13,837 nucleotides of DNA, from positions 1 to 13,837 of the forward strand of contig JBKHJZ010000081.1 of the NCBI GenBank assembly GCA_046537875.1. Reading direction: 5' to 3'. The notes beneath the pieces were generated by a model. That model did no database searches, was not told the origin of the DNA, and was given only the letters and a program-made list of their open reading frames with translations. Position 1 is the stretch's first letter. Every line of letters starts with the position of its first letter. The DNA comes from JBKHJZ01 sp046537875 (GTDB lineage Bacteria > Actinomycetota > Acidimicrobiia > Acidimicrobiales > VFJN01). Below are positions 12,666 through 13,837 of the stretch, piece after piece. A program made the position numbers and the translations under genes.

Positions 12666-13837
12666 TCAGTTCCCGGCCCGCCGGGAGAGCTCCGTGCGGA
12701 GCACCTTGCCCACCTCGTTGGTCGGCAGCGCGTCGACGGCGTGGAAGGCGACGGGCACCTTGTAGGGGCTCAGGTGCTCGCGGCACAGCTCCTCCAACCC
12801 GGCCGGCGGTGCGGCGCCCGCCTCGGCGACGACGAACGCCACCGGGACCTCGCCGAGGCGCTCGTCGGGGACGCTCACGACCGCCGCGTCCGAGACGCCC
12901 GGCGCCAGCCGGAGCACCTCCTCGACCTCGCCGGGGAACACCTTGAGCCCACCCCGGTTGATCGTGTCGGAGACCCGGCCCTCGACCCACACGAAGCCGT
13001 CGCCGTCGACCCGGCCGATGTCGCCGGTGCGGAACCAGCCGTCGCCGCTGAGCCGGTCGCCGAGATCCGATCCGTCGGCGTAGCCGGCGCTCATCGCGGG
13101 GGCCTTCACCCACAGCTCACCGCTGTCCCCTGCGGGCGCGTCACGGCCCTCGGCGTCCACCACGCGCACCCGCACGCCGGCGTGCGGCCGCCCGACCGAA
13201 CCCAGCTTCGTGTCCCCGTGCTCCCGGGAGTCGGCGGCGCTCCAGCCGACGATCTCGCCACCGAGCTCGGTCTGGCCGTAGCTGTTGAGGACCGCGATGC
13301 CGAACCGGTCGCGGAACCGGCGGGCCTGGAGCGGCGAGAGCGGCGCCGTGATGCTGCGGACGAACCGCAGCGGCTCGAGGTGGTCGAGCGAGGGATCGTC
13401 GGCCAGCATGGTCATGGCCGCCGGGGGCAGCACGGTGGAGCGGATGCCGAACCGCCGGACCAGCGCGGCGAACTCCCGGGTGTCGAAGCCGTCCATCACC
13501 ACCACGGCGGCTCCCACCCGCAGTGCGAACAGCACGTTGTAGATCCCGGCCCACAACGAGAGCGACACGGGGATCAGGTTCGGCATCGGCGGGGCGGCGC
13601 GCCGCGTGCCGGAGCTGCGGATCTTGTCGAGCACGCCGTCGATCAACTCGATCACCCCGGAGTGGAGCAGCAGCACCGGCTTGGGGCGCCCGGTCGTCCC
13701 CGACGTGAACTGCACCAGGGCCACGTCGGGGTCGTAGCACCTCTCCCCCGACCGCTCGCCCGGGCGCTGCTGGGGCCGCCCGTCCCGCAGCACAGCCAGC
13801 GATCGCCCGCCGAACCGCCCGGCGTCGGCCGCGTCGG
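12666..13837 (-). CDS. Acyl-CoA synthetase / AMP-dependent ligase (N-terminus outside the window)
   Basis: The frame is open from the right edge to the stop at 12666, giving 390 codons of an ANL-family AMP-forming ligase. The first 100-150 residues are outside the window. Seen motifs, in order, are the phosphate loop VQFTSGTTGRPKP, the A5 motif NSYGQTELGG, the A7 region WFRTGDIGRVDGDGFVWVEGR followed by SDTINRGGLKVFPGEVEEVL, and the C-terminal PTNEVGKVLRTEL, whose lysine is catalytic for adenylation. All are intact. It activates a carboxylic acid as its CoA thioester. It is the first visible gene of the minus-strand operon and suggests that the pathway handles an acid substrate. The GTG at 13793 is an internal codon, because the frame and sequence continue past it. 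Confidence 0.93.
   Translation of the reverse strand, partial: DAADAGRFGGRSLAVLRDGRPQQRPGERSGERCYDPDVALVQFTSGTTGRPKPVLLLHSGVIELIDGVLDKIRSSGTRRAAPPMPNLIPVSLSLWAGIYNVLFALRVGAAVVVMDGFDTREFAALVRRFGIRSTVLPPAAMTMLADDPSLDHLEPLRFVRSITAPLSPLQARRFRDRFGIAVLNSYGQTELGGEIVGWSAADSREHGDTKLGSVGRPHAGVRVRVVDAEGRDAPAGDSGELWVKAPAMSAGYADGSDLGDRLSGDGWFRTGDIGRVDGDGFVWVEGRVSDTINRGGLKVFPGEVEEVLRLAPGVSDAAVVSVPDERLGEVPVAFVVAEAGAAPPAGLEELCREHLSPYKVPVAFHAVDALPTNEVGKVLRTELSRRAGN

Noticed and set aside
9619..12765. A single open plus-strand frame of over 1000 codons, antisense to the amidohydrolase, VOC, LLM and ligase genes.
   Set aside because: It has no recognisable domain and an Arg/Pro/Gly/Val-heavy composition. It mirrors codon bias of the four well-conserved minus-strand genes in high-GC DNA.
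1..13837. Defence system, prophage, insertion sequence or CRISPR array.
   Set aside because: No transposase, integrase, nuclease, toxin-antitoxin or repeat-spacer pattern was found; all genes fit metabolic or regulatory families.

Overview
The window is very GC-rich and densely coded, with almost no spacer between genes. It reads as a chromosomal accessory-metabolism region of an actinobacterium (Actinomycetota). The grounds are actinobacterial-type regulators (TetR, and XRE with an MmyB-like domain), a luciferase-like (LLM) flavin/F420 oxidoreductase, a KshA-like Rieske oxygenase, and several promoters whose -10 hexamer sits 6-9 nt before the start codon, the pattern of leaderless mRNAs. A class such as Acidimicrobiia is possible but the sequence does not prove it. 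I see no tRNA, rRNA, CRISPR array, insertion sequence or phage gene, and no gene-free stretch over 300 bases.

Left part (1-3153): two hairpins lie at 32-65 and 90-111. A small SnoaL/NTF2-like gene (minus) is divergent from an XRE/MmyB regulator (plus), with three short dyads between them. A TetR regulator (minus) is divergent from a GNAT acetyltransferase (plus) around a perfect palindrome, ACTGAAAC-4-GTTTCAGT, which is probably the operator. The TetR gene appears to carry a one-base frameshift near its start. An SRPBCC protein follows on the plus strand.

Centre (3095-8712): a minus-strand run holds an HpaB-type FADH2 monooxygenase, a PflX-family radical SAM protein that has lost its whole iron-sulphur core, a second SRPBCC protein and a nitroreductase. 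An SDR oxidoreductase (plus) diverges from the HpaB gene and converges on a KshA-like Rieske oxygenase (minus).

Right part (8713-13837): a TetR regulator is divergent from the Rieske gene and probably controls it. A four-gene minus-strand operon then runs in from the right edge: acyl-CoA synthetase (N-terminus cut by the window), LLM oxidoreductase, tandem VOC protein and amidohydrolase. The 33-nt gap before the VOC gene holds a good promoter (TTGACG-16-TACGAT) with an 11-bp palindrome in its spacer, so the last two genes probably have their own regulated promoter.

Together the enzymes (CoA ligase, ring-hydroxylating Rieske and flavin oxygenases, SDR, LLM oxidoreductase, VOC protein, ACMSD-like amidohydrolase) look like part of a catabolic programme for an aromatic, terpenoid or steroid-like carboxylic acid. 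The substrate cannot be read from the sequence, and no ferredoxin reductase, flavin reductase or classical ring-cleavage dioxygenase is present here. I see no defence or mobile system.
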